Source: Serilophus lunatus (lineage: Eukaryota > Chordata > Aves > Passeriformes > Eurylaimidae). Taken from it: a stretch of DNA of 64,000 nt. Shown one piece after another: positions 25,317 to 38,200 of the stretch. Positions within the stretch are counted from its first letter, which is position 1, and every line of letters starts with the position of its first letter. The stretch covers positions 487,105 to 551,104 of the forward strand of contig VXBA01003437.1 of the NCBI GenBank assembly GCA_013399895.1, in the 5' to 3' direction. The translations under genes and the position numbers were made by a program. The notes beneath the pieces are model-generated. The model searched no databases. It was not told the origin of the DNA and saw only the letters and a program-made list of their open reading frames with translations.

Positions 25317-25907
25317 CTAAAAGCGAAAGAGAAAGGTGGTTATGGGATGCTGTGACTGCAGTGGCTTGTCTACTAATGTTTCAAATCAGGGCTCCTTTAC
25401 TCTGGGGCTCTCTACACAAATGATAACAGAGCAGAGAAGAATAGCACACCCCACAACCCCCCTTCCCGCCCCCACTATCCCGGGGGGCCTCAAGGGCACT
25501 CGACTGCCGACACCACTTTGCAGCTGCCTGATGCGGGCACCCCCCGGCCCCGGCCAGCTCCCACTGCCCCGGTACTCACCCCGCAGTCCTCCAGCAGCGT
25601 CACCACCCGGCCGGGCTGTGGGGACAGACAAGGACAGCGCCGTNCCTGCCCTTACCATCTTCTCGCTGCCGCGGTGGAAGGTGTCGCCCTGCCAGAAGCG
25701 GCGGCTGTACCCGCGGATGAAGCCCACCTTGCGCGACGTGAACTCGAAGCCCGGCCTCCACACCAGCGAGCCGTACCCGAAGATCCACACCGGCGCCGCC
25801 AGCTCCGCGTCCTCCGCCTGGCCCGAAGGCGCGGAGGGGCAGGAGGACAGGAGCGGGCGCGGCGGCGGCTCCGGGCGCTCCTCGGGACTGTGCAGGTCGA
25901 GCTTCAT
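24885..25907 (-). CDS. CHAC1: Glutathione-specific gamma-glutamylcyclotransferase 1 (complete, 3 exons, 239 aa)
   Basis: Cytosolic enzyme that cleaves glutathione to 5-oxoproline and Cys-Gly. It is induced in the ATF4-CHOP branch of the unfolded protein response and promotes apoptosis; inhibition of Notch processing has also been reported for the family member. Coding exons on the - strand are 25656-25907, 25580-25615 and 24885-25316, joining in frame to 239 residues. The N-terminal 40 residues are Pro/Ser/Glu-rich and variable. The catalytic fold starts at VWIFGYGSLVW, with the substrate-binding YGSL at 45-48. RGYSRRFWQGDTFHRGS follows at about 65-81. LNVREAVLGGY carries the probable catalytic Glu122. 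YLGP and GHNIEYLLRLADFM complete the family signature. Human CHAC1 is slightly shorter; the difference is at both ends. The start ATG has G at -3 and lies just below a TTTAAA box. It is convergent with INO80. Confidence 0.97.
25580..25615 (-). CDS. CHAC1: CHAC1 exon 2 (36-bp micro-exon-like)
   Basis: Encodes only PGRVVTLLEDCG. Acceptor CCCCACAG and donor GTGAGTAC. It matches the PGRVVTLLED segment of CHAC1 proteins, so its inclusion is required for a functional fold. It is separated from exon 1 by just 40 nt and from exon 3 by 263 nt. Confidence 0.95.
25656..25907 (-). CDS. CHAC1: CHAC1 exon 1 (coding part)
   Basis: 84 codons from MKLDLHSPEE to GDTFHRGSEKM, containing the YGSL motif. The donor on the - strand is ATG|GTAAGG. 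The frame stays open upstream of this ATG through the GC-rich promoter, so the start was chosen from the promoter elements and the family's usual length. Confidence 0.95.
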
Positions 25908-25962
25908 GTCGGTGCGGGCGGGACTCGGGGCGCTCGTGGGGCCGCACACGCCGCCGCGGCGC

Positions 25963-25968
25963 TTTAAA
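25963..25968 (-). promoter_or_regulatory. CHAC1: TATA-like box TTTAAA of CHAC1
   Basis: CTTTAAAG sits 56 nt above the start codon in an otherwise GC-only context, with GC boxes at 25981-25997. A start site about 30 nt downstream would leave a very short 5' UTR of around 25-30 nt (inference). Confidence 0.6.
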
Positions 25969-25998
25969 GGCGGCCCGGGCCGCCCGCCCCGCCCCGGG

Positions 25999-26006
25999 TG
26001 ATGCAA
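25999..26006 (-). promoter_or_regulatory. CHAC1: C/EBP-ATF response element (CARE) TTGCATCA
   Basis: TGATGCAA on +, that is TTGCATCA towards CHAC1: a perfect CARE half-site pair for ATF4-C/EBP dimers, about 31 nt above the TATA-like box. CHAC1 is an established ATF4 target. Confidence 0.75.
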
Positions 26007-26057
26007 CGAGGGCGGGAGGTTTCGCGGCGCCGCGCGTGGGGCAAAGCGGGGCCCGGG

Positions 26058-26065
26058 TTGCGTCA
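26058..26065 (-). promoter_or_regulatory. CHAC1: ATF/CRE-type element TGACGCAA
   Basis: TTGCGTCA on +, TGACGCAA towards CHAC1. It is a composite CRE/C-EBP half-site 52 nt beyond the CARE. Human CHAC1 is described as controlled by ATF4/ATF3 through a bipartite ATF/CRE element, and the pair here fits that. Confidence 0.7.
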
Positions 26066-26260
26066 GTCGCGGCGCGGGCGGGGCTGCGCGGCCGGGGGAC
26101 ACCCCGGCCCGGGAGCGGAGGGATCGGCCTGTGCGGGCAGCGCTCGGGGCAGGCTGGCAGGGCAACGCTGCGACGTTCCCGCCTGCTGATGCCACGTCTG
26201 ACCCGCTGCCAGAGCCCGGAGGCCGGCGGAGCAGATCGTGCCGTGCCCAAAAGGGAGAAA

Positions 26261-29200
26261 CAGGGGTGGAATGAGAGGGCAAACCCTCCTCGGGAGCCTG
26301 CCCCACGCTCCCGGCTTTGGCTTCAGCCCAGAACGTGAGGGGCTGCGTTGGAAAACCACAGTTAATATTTAACTGGGTGAAGCGACAGCACCGAACGTCA
26401 GTAAGGCCGAGGTGTCACACGCATAGGGGAAACAGAACAGTAACATCCACACAAGTCCAAGGACATGGTACAGAATCCGGCCAGTTGAGTGCATTTTCCC
26501 TTGTACTAAATTCAGGCTGGAGAGGTCAGCTTGTAATACGTAACATGTTTTACATGGATGGGTACAAGTGCTGTCTGTGCATGGAATGGAGGCTCAGGTG
26601 TAAACCACCCTTAGGCAGGTTGTGATGACTAAAGAGGTGGGCTCTTTACAATACAAAGTTGCTTGTTTTAGTAGCAGCAGAGAGAAGGGGGAGAAAGAAT
26701 GAGAAGGAAAAACACTGACATCTTTATAGAAGTATTTCTCATTATTGTTCTGGTCCTCTGCATTTAATCACTCCAAACAGACTATTTACCCTCTTCTATT
26801 TAGTTTCCTGTCGGTTTCCATCCAACCGGCACCCACCTTTCTATTCCACTGAAGAGGGTGTTGCAGCTACAACCTGCACAGACTGTGGTGGGTGCTCTTT
26901 GTACCTTGGTACATTCATTGTGGGTGACAACAGCCTTCACACCTCTCACATCTGCCCTACTGCTCTGTGCCTTACACAGCATGCCCTCTTCTCCTGCCCT
27001 GCATGACTGACCTCTGACTTGTCACCTTGGATGACCCTTCACAAGGTCAGCCTTAACAACCCAAAGGTCCTTAATTTTCCTCTCCACTTGCGCTTTTCGC
27101 TGTCACCTTCTCTGTCTTACTCAGGCTCAAAGGTATGGGATTGGCATCCTCCCTGTGCTTCACACCATACACCCATGCTGTTATAGGCTTGCAGCCTCTT
27201 ACTCTGTCTCTGATGGTCCCTTTCCATAGGCAGAATGTGAATTCGTCATCCATTTGTACAGCTGCTGTATTTGGAGGCCTTACTCACAGACCAGAAAGTG
27301 CTCCAGAAAGTGTACTTATCAGCAGTCTGTATCAAAGCTCCACTTGTCAGAACAAGAAATAAACCTCTAGTCTTATATTTTTCAGTCTTGTGGATCCTGT
27401 CCCCTAAGATACAAAGATTCCCACCTTAGTGATGCAGTTTGTTAATGCTAAAAGGATATGGCCTTTCAATCAAATGAAACCAGTTTCATCTGGGAATTAA
27501 ACCAGTCCTCTGTGTCCCATTTTAGACAGTGTGTATTTTTCATATTTATTTTTTCCTACTAAAATGAAGGAAATTCGAAGAAAACCCTAATATGTAGTTA
27601 AGAAAAGCATTAAAACATTTGTCTGTAGGTGTATCATTATTAGGAAGAGTACAAACAATGATGGACAAATTGGTGTCTCAAAGATAAGCTCAAAAGCTCA
27701 TGCCAGCTCATCCTGGTCTTAGTTATACTGGGGAAAAAAAAAAGATAAAACCTAGCCTCTTTCTTCAGCTTTCCCCAGGACTTGAATTTTATCCATTTGG
27801 GAAATACAGTGGGTTACACATGTCTCACAAACAAAGCACTTAGATATCTTGTCTGCTGGTACAAGCAAAGGAAAATTGGACCAAGAAATAAAAAAGCATA
27901 CCACTGGGAAGTGACTACATGCCTGCTGGCGGTGGAGAAAAGTTGCTCCTTTCCACTGCAGAGCTGTCTCATTTTTATATCTGCCTTTGCCAAAAGGCTC
28001 TGCTGCACAGCTAGGCCAGATTTGCCATGGAGAGCCAATACCTAAAGCAAAAGCCTTGGGGGACAAGCTTCAGATCCCACACCAGTTACACACTACAATT
28101 CTCTGCTCCCTGTAGTGCTATACAAACAGATCGATTAGGTGTGGGGCTAGAAATTCCTTTTGAAGTCAATTCCCTGATTTTCATGTGTAAGGGTATTAGG
28201 ATGTTGTTCCATCATTAGGAGCACAGCCTGGAGGAAGACTGTTACTGAAGTAGTGGCATATACAGCAAGAGGTTAAGAAATTTTGTTTGGTTTAATTTTC
28301 ATTCATTCATTTCTTATATTGACTGTACCTTCTGTACTTTAGTTAAACAAACCAAGGGCATAAGGATCATTAGGGGTGATGAGCTGAGCAGAAAAGCTAT
28401 CTTGCAGACAGTACAGGTGCAGCTATGTACGGACTAAGTATTTGGTTGAGTGTCTGTTGGTGTTGGAGCTGGTGTTCACAAGGGAAGAATAGTCTGCCAA
28501 AGTGAACCATAGGAATGTTCAAACAGGTGTGAGAGAGGATGTCAAACAGCAGAGGAGTTAACTTAAAGAAAAATATGTAGATTTGGGAGTACAACAAAAG
28601 GAAATGGAAAAAAAAAAAGAGATTTCAACAGGTGAAAAGTGACTAAGGGGAAAAGAAATGGAAAATAATGGTCATAATAATAATAATAATAGCTTAAGAT
28701 CAGTAAGAATATTTACTTTGGCCTGGAAACCTTTGGGAAAAAAAAGGAAATCATAGCTTTATTTGTTACATTCTGAAACTAGTTTTTCCAGGTTTCAGGA
28801 AAAGAAGGTAGTTTCTCTTTAGCAGTATATACTACGCTTCCCCAGAGTGAGTTTTCCCATGTTAGTGCTGGGTGACTAGCAGTGCCAGGGCTGCCTGTTT
28901 TTCAGGATAGTGGTGAATCACCCTAGGGCCAGGAGAACCAACAACAGGGCTGGCATGACACATAGCAGCAGCTCGCATTCCAGCCTCTTATTTGCTTCAG
29001 GAAGCTGAGGGCACATACTGGGTTTTCCCAAAAGTTGTTCTGTTCTGAAAGTATCAGTTGGGGACAGGAGGATGGCCAGATCATTTCCACATACCACCAC
29101 ATCTTCCTCCATCCACTTGTCACTGCTTTCCTCTCTCTACAATGGGCAGACAGGATAATCTAGGAACTAAATTGTTCCTTTTTTCCTGAAGGCTCCAATA

Positions 29201-32200
29201 AAGGTTACAGCTACTACAATTGGAGTTGAGTTTCAAACAGTGCCACAGAGTTTTTAAAGCAATATAAATCAGTACTTTTCATCTGATATTCACAATGCCA
29301 CATACATGTGCATCACCAGGGGACTTACTCACTTCTGTTTGATGAATCCATTTCTTATGGTATTTACAAATCCTCCCCAGATGTGAACACTTACCACAGA
29401 AACATGCAGTCAGCCTTGTTTTAACCATGGAAATACAGAAGCAGCATTGTCAAAGCTTCCATATAAAAGCTGGGGGATCAGGAATGATATATAGAACAGT
29501 AGGAAATGGGGATATTTAGATTTGTTTGCTACATCTAAAGGGAACACTCTCCTATTGTTTAATGCTTTAACTAATGGGGTTAAATATAGTCCTGAGCAAT
29601 GAGAATTAAAAATGGCAAAGGACATACCAGTATGTTAAAGAGAATGACACTAAACTCCAGGGGATAAAGTACTGCAAGGACATTGGACTGAAAAACAAGT
29701 CCTCGTATCTAGGACAAGAAGATAGTTTGGGGGATTCTTCTGCAGGACAGAAATGAAGCTGATGCTGACCTACTCCACGTTCAGTCTGTTCATCCCTATA
29801 ATTGCTACAGCTCTGACTGTTGTCAGCTGTGTTGGTACCTTTTGCAGTGTGCCCAGTTCACAGATGGGAATGATAAAACTGATGGAACTATAACAAACTT
29901 AGTTTGCATTTGAATTATTTATATGTGGTGGTGGGGGGAAAACCACAAACCATACAGCCAAAGATCATTTTAACATGCCATCAAATACCCTACCAGGGGC
30001 CTGGTTGTTGGCTGAAAGGTCCTCAGAAGAAAACCCAGCATTAACATTTTGGCTTTTGAGTCTTTTACACCAGCATGATCTATCTGCTGCACAATGCTTT
30101 TTGCTGACTTCTCCTCCTGTTCTCCCTTCAAGCTGGTGGGCTGTTTTAACCCACCTGGCAGGAGCTGGCCTCAATTGTTTTGGTCACCCTGTCCCTCTGG
30201 CATGTTTCATGTTGCTAACTGATACAAGATCCCTCCCACAACTGGTCCATAAAAAAATTTCTCCATAAAGAATCAGAACTTGAATTTCTGACTGTTTTTT
30301 CTTTTTCTTGGCTAAAGGCAGACATAGTGAGCAGAGACTGAGGAGAGAGTTCTGGAAAGTTGTAGCAGGAGCTTAGGGAATTTTGTCTTTTCTCCCTTTA
30401 AGGTAGGAAAAAAACTCAGACACTTCCTACTAGCATAGTTTGAGGGATGAACAGATTGAACAGTGAATGTAAAAGCTGAGTACAGATCTTTTGGATATGC
30501 CTTTTGCTTGAGCCCACAGCATTCCAAACCCAGGAGCTCGTCTGAGTGCCAGGCTGTGAGCCATAAACTAGATTGGTTCATCCTTTGGTACAGTGTAACC
30601 CCCTTTTCTCCCCACGGCCTCACTCTGCTGCCCAAACAATATCCTGACACCTAGAAGGGCGTTTTGAGGGTTCATGTGGATGTCCAAGTTGGCAGCTTTG
30701 TTGAGACAGCAGTGGAGGAGGCATGGGCTCAAAAGGCTTAGGTTGAGAACCTCAGCACTGGATGAGAAGGTTGAGAAGCCTTCATATAAAAGTCAGCATC
30801 TCACCCAAGCTGATTTAGTGTTGTCATTTAGTTTCACTGCAGGAGGTAATTTAGTTTCAGTTCCAGTAGAAAGATAGAAAAATGAGTTTGCAGCTGAAGT
30901 TTTAAGCAGGTTTGAGAAAAACCTGAAGTAACTGGCTGATAAAAGAAGGTAGGCAGAAATGTGGAAGAGACACAGAATTTTAATTCAAAGGTAGAAAGCT
31001 GATTTATGATTTGCATCCTAAGCAAGGAAGGATAACTGTTTAACTGTTTAGAGAAGTAACCAGATGATTTCAAAAAGGATTTAAGAAATAATAGGGAGCT
31101 CATACAGAATGGAAAAGGAAAAAGACAATAGAGAAACTTCTGGCTTGGCACTTTGCTGTGCAATGAAGCAAGAGGTTCAGAAGTTAGGGGCAATTTACAC
31201 ATAGCAAAGAGTTTAAAACTCAGTCAGATTTCTAGTCAAAATAAAAGGAGGATCAAGAAAGAACTGAGATTACAGGCAGGGATACGATTGTCAAGACCAA
31301 AGATATCTTAGATGCAAACCAATAAAAGACAGGATGGTAATTGTTACGAGGCCTTTAAAAAGATCATCATGTCTGAAGCAAAAACATAGTTCTGAGAACT
31401 CCTGGTGCCTGTGTCATGAGAGGTGAAAGAACAGACACAAACCAAGAGTTTATTAGCAAAGAATGTAAACATGTCACTGGAGCAGGTACAACATGACTGG
31501 GAAATAGCAAGTGGTGCCTGTATTTGAGACATGAAAAATAAATTGCAGTGTAGCAAACTGAAGTCTTGTTATTCAAACTGCATTCCCACAAAGGGATATG
31601 AACGTTAACTGGATGTGAGGGGCTTACCCTAGAGATTGAAAAGAATATCTAACCTGCAGAGCATCAAGTTTTTAAAATTTCACCCTCACTCCTCCATACA
31701 AAGAGCTAATAACAGAAAAATAACTATATGTAGATTTAACTGCAACAGAGATTATGTGATGTTATTGTATCTATTATCGACAGGGCTCTTCTATCCAGTG
31801 CTCTTACCTGAAGAGCAAAAGTTTCCATTTGGGGAGTACCACAGGTGATAGCTGGAGTGTAGGCTCAGTCAGTTTTTTACAGAGGTTTTTGTTGCTGGAA
31901 AGGCTCGACCAATTTCCAGTGGTAATGTTTTGTCCTAACAGGTTTGTAGCTGTTCTAGCCCAGATTGTCACAGTCTCTTCATAACAAGTGTTGCTTCTCT
32001 GTGGCTTAGAGGTTATGGATACATTTTTTACTATACACTAGCTAGAGGAGGGCCAGAAAGCCTCAAACAGGCACAAGGTGAGACTTCTGAAATACCCAAT
32101 TGAAATACTAATGGCAAAGCAAGAACTGCAGAACAAATGCAAACCCTGAAACACCATCTCATCCCTTGACTACTGAGAAACCCCAGACAAAATTGCACTA

Positions 32201-34987
32201 CAGTATTATCTATAATTTTGAAGGGTGGAAGGAAGTTGAAGTGAGAAGTGAGAAGTGAGCTGTCACAAAGCTTCAAGAAAAGACCAGCTAGCCAGCACAC
32301 TTTCTGAGGACAGCAAGTTCCCAAGAGCAATAACAGCACAAGAGATTTCTCCTTGGAAACAAGGCCTATAAACCACTCAGCTGAGAAAGGCCTATAAAGA
32401 GAGAGTAAGGGCAAAGTCTGCAATGAGACTAATCAGCACAAAGAGGAACAAAGTTCTCCCTATACCTGCCATCTGGTAGACCCCAGCATATCCCACTATG
32501 AGGAGAGCAGCCAGCCTCCTAACAGCCCTACCCCTCTTTGCCATGGCTAGAGGGAAGGACTTGCACCTGCAACAGTCAACGATGTCAGTCTGAGAGAGAA
32601 AGGAAACCTACCTGCTACCCATTCATCCAAATCCTTATCAAGGCAAAAAGGAACTAGTACCAGTACTTCTCTTTAGACTCCTGATTGCTCCAGGGCAGGA
32701 AGATGTGTGTGTTGACTGTCCAATAAAAGCAATAAACCAACCACCGAATGTGTAGGACTTAAGGATCAGTGTGGAGAAAGAGCAATAAGTAGCTATCTCG
32801 ATAAGATCTTCCTTCACTCCAACCCTTCTCCTTTATAGTTTCTAATGTGTAAGTATGCCTCACTTATGTTGTAATTCTCTTTTTAACATTTGAGGGTTGC
32901 TGCAAGCAAATGACCTACTTAATCAAGTGCTTGATGCAGAGGAAGACAGATGCTTTGTGGTGCTGTATCAGCAGATGAAATTTTCTCATTTCTAGAATGA
33001 CTAAAAATCTTATTGCTGAGACAAAAAAACCCCTAAACAGTCCTGAGACTGTGGCTCATGCCAAGCAGATTACTGTTCGTGACAAATACTGAAATATTTT
33101 GCTTTAATGTGACCATGCTGGGCAGAATTTTGTATTCTGATGTTAAGACTATGTCTCTGTCTGAAGGAAATTCTCAGTCCTGCTAAAAATATTTGTCTTT
33201 ATATTTTAGTATCTCTGGCATATGCATTGAAAATTGTTTATGATTTGAAAAATCACTGTACACACATTGTATATGAGCTGACGTGTTTGGTTTTGTGGTT
33301 TTAATAGGACAGATTCTGGCTCAACAGTAACTCCACTCCTTTTGTGATTTCCTAAATTGTGTCCGCTTAGATTCTGGGCCCTTAGTTCTCGGCTGTCGCA
33401 AAATAAACCCCTGCTTTCTTCTCCCTTTAATTTGGTAATGTAGGTCTGCAGTTTCCTTTGCTGAATTTTTGCAATTAGCCCAAAGTCCTGTCCTTACTAA
33501 TTACAGGTGTTCTTCCCAAAAAAGAGGAGCAGAATGTGCCATTGATCACCACTTTCCTTAAAGCCCAATGCTATTTATTTAGAGCAAAATGTTACGGAAA
33601 AAAACCCACTTAAAAAGCCAAGAAATGACTCACACACCTGCTGAGCATTGCCTGTCTTCCTTGTGGTGCCCTGGCAAATATGGTAAGCAAGATCTGCCAG
33701 CTCTTTAATTCAGAGAGAGCATCTGTGTATCAGATCAGGCTGTCTCTCTGCCCCAGAAGACAAAGATGAGTGCCAGGATAACAGGCACAAGGACTTGCAT
33801 GAATACATATAGGTTCCACAGAATTGCTTCTCATTCAGCCTGGAGCACAGATGTAAAAGTAACATGTGCTGCCCAGCAGTCGGTCCAGACCATCCTTCCT
33901 ATGCTGTGCAGTGGTCAGTTCTTGAACATCTCTCCAAAGTTAAATAGATTTCTGCCTATAACCTGGGTGCCAGTCATGGTACTCTGGGAAGTCAAGTGCC
34001 TTCTTGCATGTGGGGGTGACAAGAATTTGCATGACTGGAGAGCTGAGAATACTCAAAAGTAATCAGTAGCTGTTTGATTTTCTGTATGGCCAGTGATGGG
34101 CACTGATTTCCTGTGCTTAACCACATACAAGATCAAAACAGGAAGAGAATCTGTCTGGACAGAGCTGTTGTGCTGGTGGTTGTGACCAGTTCTGGGTTGT
34201 CCTGGTGCATTCCATACATCATAACCTTTGTGGAAGTTCACTGTAGCAGGATTTGAAAGCTCAATGTTATCATTTCCATCATGGGAATATCATGACTCTC
34301 AAATACTTTAAAACTATTATAGACTAAGAAGATAAAATAATTTCAATATTAAATCTCTTTCAATTCAGTTTAGGAAGTATGATGCTTTCAGGTCCTCTGT
34401 AATGAGAAGTCAGAAAGTGCAGCTGTAGTCCATATGGGAACAGAATTTTTCTAACGAAATAAAATCGATCTTGTTTTTAAGAGAAATCGTGATGTTTGTG
34501 GTTTGTTACCAGACTGGCAATGGCTCTTGTCGCAGCCTATCTGAAGTTTGATTTGGCTTTACAGAAGACCCAGCCACACTTCCATGATCATTGGAGAGCA
34601 TTGCATCGTAAACAATTACTTTTAGTAAAACAACCAGCATCCCAGGTGGGATAGCTGATCCTCCTTAAAACAAGAAACACATTATTCTCATCTACCTCTT
34701 CCCACTGTCCAGTTGTAAGGTGCTTTTTGTTCAGATCTTGAATGGAAATATCTGTATTTAAGGCAATAGCTGTGTAAATTAACAAAAATTTGGAGTCAAG
34801 CTCTTAATGGATGCATTTTCTTAAATCAAAAAGCCAAACTCTGTATTTTGAGTATTGATGACTCTGGAGAATGTTAATTGCACTCTGTCTTTCCTTCTTT
34901 CTTTTGTCTTTTGTTGTAGTCACCAGTAACTTCCTTCTCTGAACATGACCTAGTGATGTTCTTATGCAGAAAACTGCCTTAGTACCC
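26261..34987. other. Intergenic, CHAC1-DLL4 (left part)
   Basis: No gene supported. It holds a (TAA)n run at 28674-28690, A-rich runs near 27728 and 28608, and a stretch at 33300-33480 with a possible LTR-like end (see findings). Open frames here are short and overlap antisense frames. Confidence 0.55.
28674..28690. repeat. (TAA)n microsatellite
   Basis: Short pure trinucleotide run of about six units. Confidence 0.8.
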
Positions 34988-35242
34988 AAGGGAATGGCTG
35001 CAGCTGTGTCAGGGGAGAGTTAGGCTGGATATCAAGAAAATCTTCTTCACCCAGGGGGTGGCTGGGCACTGGAACAGGCTCCCCAGGGCAGTGGTCACAG
35101 CCCCAAACCTGACAGAGCTCAAGGAGCATTTGGACAATGCTTTCAGGCACATGCTGGAATTGTTGAGGTGTCCTGTGCAGAGCCAGGGGTTGGACTTGAT
35201 CCCTGTGGGTCACTTCCAACTCGGGATATTCCATGTTTCCAT
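34988..35242 (+). mobile_element. CR1 LINE fragment, ORF2 C-terminus and 3' UTR
   Basis: Contains the CR1 ORF2 end in readable form (WNRLPRAVV, then LTELKEHLD) followed by the typical GGTTGGACTTGAT-CCCTGTGGGTCACTTCCAACTCGGGATATTC tail and two degenerate terminal octamers. About 255 bp, truncated at the 5' end, + orientation. The small frames seen here belong to this element. Confidence 0.9.
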
Positions 35243-38200
35243 GCTACTTCATTGTGCTCTTTTTGGAGAAGGGAAGTCTCCTTTCTGCCCTGTATGAAAA
35301 ACCAGGGTCGCATGTCAAAATGGTTATGCTGTCCTGCACTAAGATTGAAACAGAAGGCTTGTGAGGGTGTATTGCATCAAGTCACAGGCTGTGGTGGTAA
35401 CAGAAGGTAGGTAGGAGCAACACCAGTGGCCAGGCTTCAAGCACTTGACTGCCCAGCCAAGACTGCTGTTACAGTGGGTGCAAAGAGAGAGGCTGATCAA
35501 CAGGGCGAGTCAGAGCATTAGCATAAATTGGGGTGAATTCCCTGTGGCAGCACTGTGTAAGGAGGTGTGTTTCAGGGAAGCTGACTCCAGGCACGTATGA
35601 AGACTCAGAGCCACTGGGCTGATTCACCTCTAACTGCTTGTGACACATGGCATGGTCAGCACAGAGAGCCTGAGACTGCATGGCTGTAGCAGCTGCACTC
35701 ACTGTGACTGCTGCCATTTCTGCCCTAGCTTGGTGTCATCTAGACATGTCTGTGCCTGGAGGCACTGACTTCCTCTCCCTGCTCCAGGCAGAAACAAGAA
35801 GTCACCACCCAGAGGCTGTATTTTTGCTTTTGTTCCGTGGGTAAAAGTCACAGCTGCATTTTGTGTGAAATGGTAGCTGTGCTGCCATGCTGTGTCAGAA
35901 TGCCTAAGCAAGCAGGGCTCCTGCAGCCCTTAGCAGCATTAACTAATTATAACTTCCCTGCTCTCAATGCATGTGTTAGAAATCTTCTGCAAGCATTTTG
36001 ATGGAATGTATGGCAAGAAAGGGTAACTCAACAGCTTTTCTAAGTGCAGAGATGTTTCTGCTGCACCTTCTTGCCATGTAAGCAGTGTGTGGGAAGTGTT
36101 GACAGTGCAGTTCTGTGGTCCATGCTCCTAATTGGTAGGCAACAGGAAAGTGACTCATGGGACATTGCATACTCTTCTGTGCAAGAGACATGGTGACTTG
36201 AAGAATAGGCACTGGACCACACAGTGACTGTGAGATTGACAGCAATATGATATAAGCTGGCAATGACCAAGCTCTTGGCTGGTTAAGATCACTACTGACA
36301 GCATCTGAGCTCCTCTTAGGAGTTCCTCAGCTATCAGTTGACCTGTAGGCACTAGCAAATAGAGTTCTGTTCCATCAAGAGCTGTCACACTTTGCCAGTG
36401 TTCCAATTCATGTGGCCAAAAACAGCATCCAGTGTTGACAGAACAAGGTATTTACTGTTAATCTGTTCTCATTTCTGCTTGCGTAACTCCTCCGTTCATG
36501 TAACTACAGTGTCAGTTTGAACTTTTTTCCTGCACTCGCCATGTCCTGATGTTGCTCTTCTCTTGGCTGACTTTGACCTATCAATATCCCCACTGAGACT
36601 GCTTTTCTCCAACTGCTGTAATTCTGCTATTGATCCTGTTCTGGCACTAACCTTTTGCAGCTCTGCCATAACACATCTCCATTGCAGATTTTAATTATTT
36701 TCATGTTACTAACTTTGTATTATCTGAAACCTCGCTATATGTTGAGTTTTTTAAACTCGGGGCAGAAGCTCGGTCGAGCCATGCTGAATTCAGTAACTTC
36801 ATTTCTTTATGACAAGGCCAGAGATTTCCTTGTCACTCTTCCCCTTCTAATGTCAGTTCTCAGAAGCAATTCGGTAGTTTGAGGTGCTGTGGTATCTTCC
36901 CAGTGCCAAGTACTCTGCCTAGTTATGTGTGTCTGTATGTGGTTACAGTGACTATATCACCAAAGCAGAATATAAGTGTACTTTATCTGCCCTGGCTGGA
37001 GTAAAGGGTAGTGTAGGTCCAGGACTACATGCATCTGAGCCTCTTTGGTTTTTGAAAGTGTTGGGACATTTTTGAGAGGAGGTGTAAAAGAGGAAGAAGT
37101 GAGAATGATCTTCTACTACTTAAGTAGAAGAAATCTACTTAAATTAATCCAATCTGATTTCTACCTTCATCCCTGTACTACATTTGTAACATTCATCCAA
37201 AGCCAGTCATAACAACACAGAGTGAAAGGTGATGCCATTTGGTTGAATCTGGATCCAGATTTTACCAGGGCACCCTCCCTGTTTAATGGCCAATGTGAAA
37301 TTTGCCAGTGTGCTGTACAGTGCTGACTATGGGAGATCTTCTCCTGAGGCAGACTAAATCTGTAGAGACCCTGGTCACATGGACGCTGGAGGCTGATGAC
37401 TAGCGTGTCAGTGGAATATCAAAATCATAACCTGAGTGATTGGTATGTTATGCAATGTGATCGGACTGGAATGCTGTACACAACCAGAGACATCGTCACT
37501 GCCTGTTTACTAACTCTGATGTTACACATAGCCTGAGGTTATATCAGGCTAAAGGGTGCACAGCCAGATTCTCATGAGGTGGGAACACTAGACTGGTGCC
37601 AGGTCAACAGCTGACAGTGTTGGCTTTATTTGACTGGTATTTCTCTCCTTTCATTTCAAGGAAAAAGCTCAAAACATTCTCTTGATGGTGTCTTTAGTAT
37701 AAGATTTCATGACTCTTGGCTAATTCATGTATTTCAAACCCTCAAAGGGTGAAACTCACCTTGGTACAGATTGCGCTCCTGAAGAAAGACTCTCTGTCCT
37801 GTTATCTGTGTATGTTAGATAGGAACCAGTTCCTTGAGTCCATCTTTTCTGTAAGAAAATATATAAGCTCTTACCCCAAAGCCTCCAGACAATTATAACA
37901 AAGTAATTGTACAGCTGCTTGTGTTCCAGTTTATTATAATTTTGAAATTACTGTCAGCAGTGCTGGAACATGTACAGCCCATTCTTAGTTTTGTGGGTCA
38001 TACATACATGTCATGTGGTGGAACAGTGGAGAGTTTCCAATGTATTTTAATCTTCTCTAGTAGAAGGCCCATTTTAGGAAATTAGTGCCAGTTAAGATAA
38101 AAAGGCTGTTGCCTTATAGCTTTTAAGAGGTAAATAATTTTCTCTTTTTAAATCCATCCTCTAATCTCAAAGTCTTCAATCTCATAGTGCTTGGCTACAA

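Larger units (their letters stand above)
25440..26260. promoter_or_regulatory. CHAC1: CHAC1 CpG island
   Basis: A CpG- and GC-rich stretch covering CHAC1 exons 1-2 and the promoter, in sharp contrast with the AT-rich flanks. It produces several long spurious open frames on both strands. Confidence 0.85.

Noticed and set aside
25386..26306. 306-codon open frame on the - strand covering the CHAC1 promoter and exon 1
   Set aside because: It shares the CHAC1 exon 1 frame but runs upstream through GC-rich promoter DNA and downstream through intron 1 and exon 2. Stop codons are simply rare in CpG-island sequence. The upstream ATG would lie beyond the TATA-like box and ATF4 sites.
35058..35410. Small + strand frames reading WNRLPRAVV-type sequence
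   Set aside because: They are the decayed C-terminus of CR1 ORF2, not a host gene.
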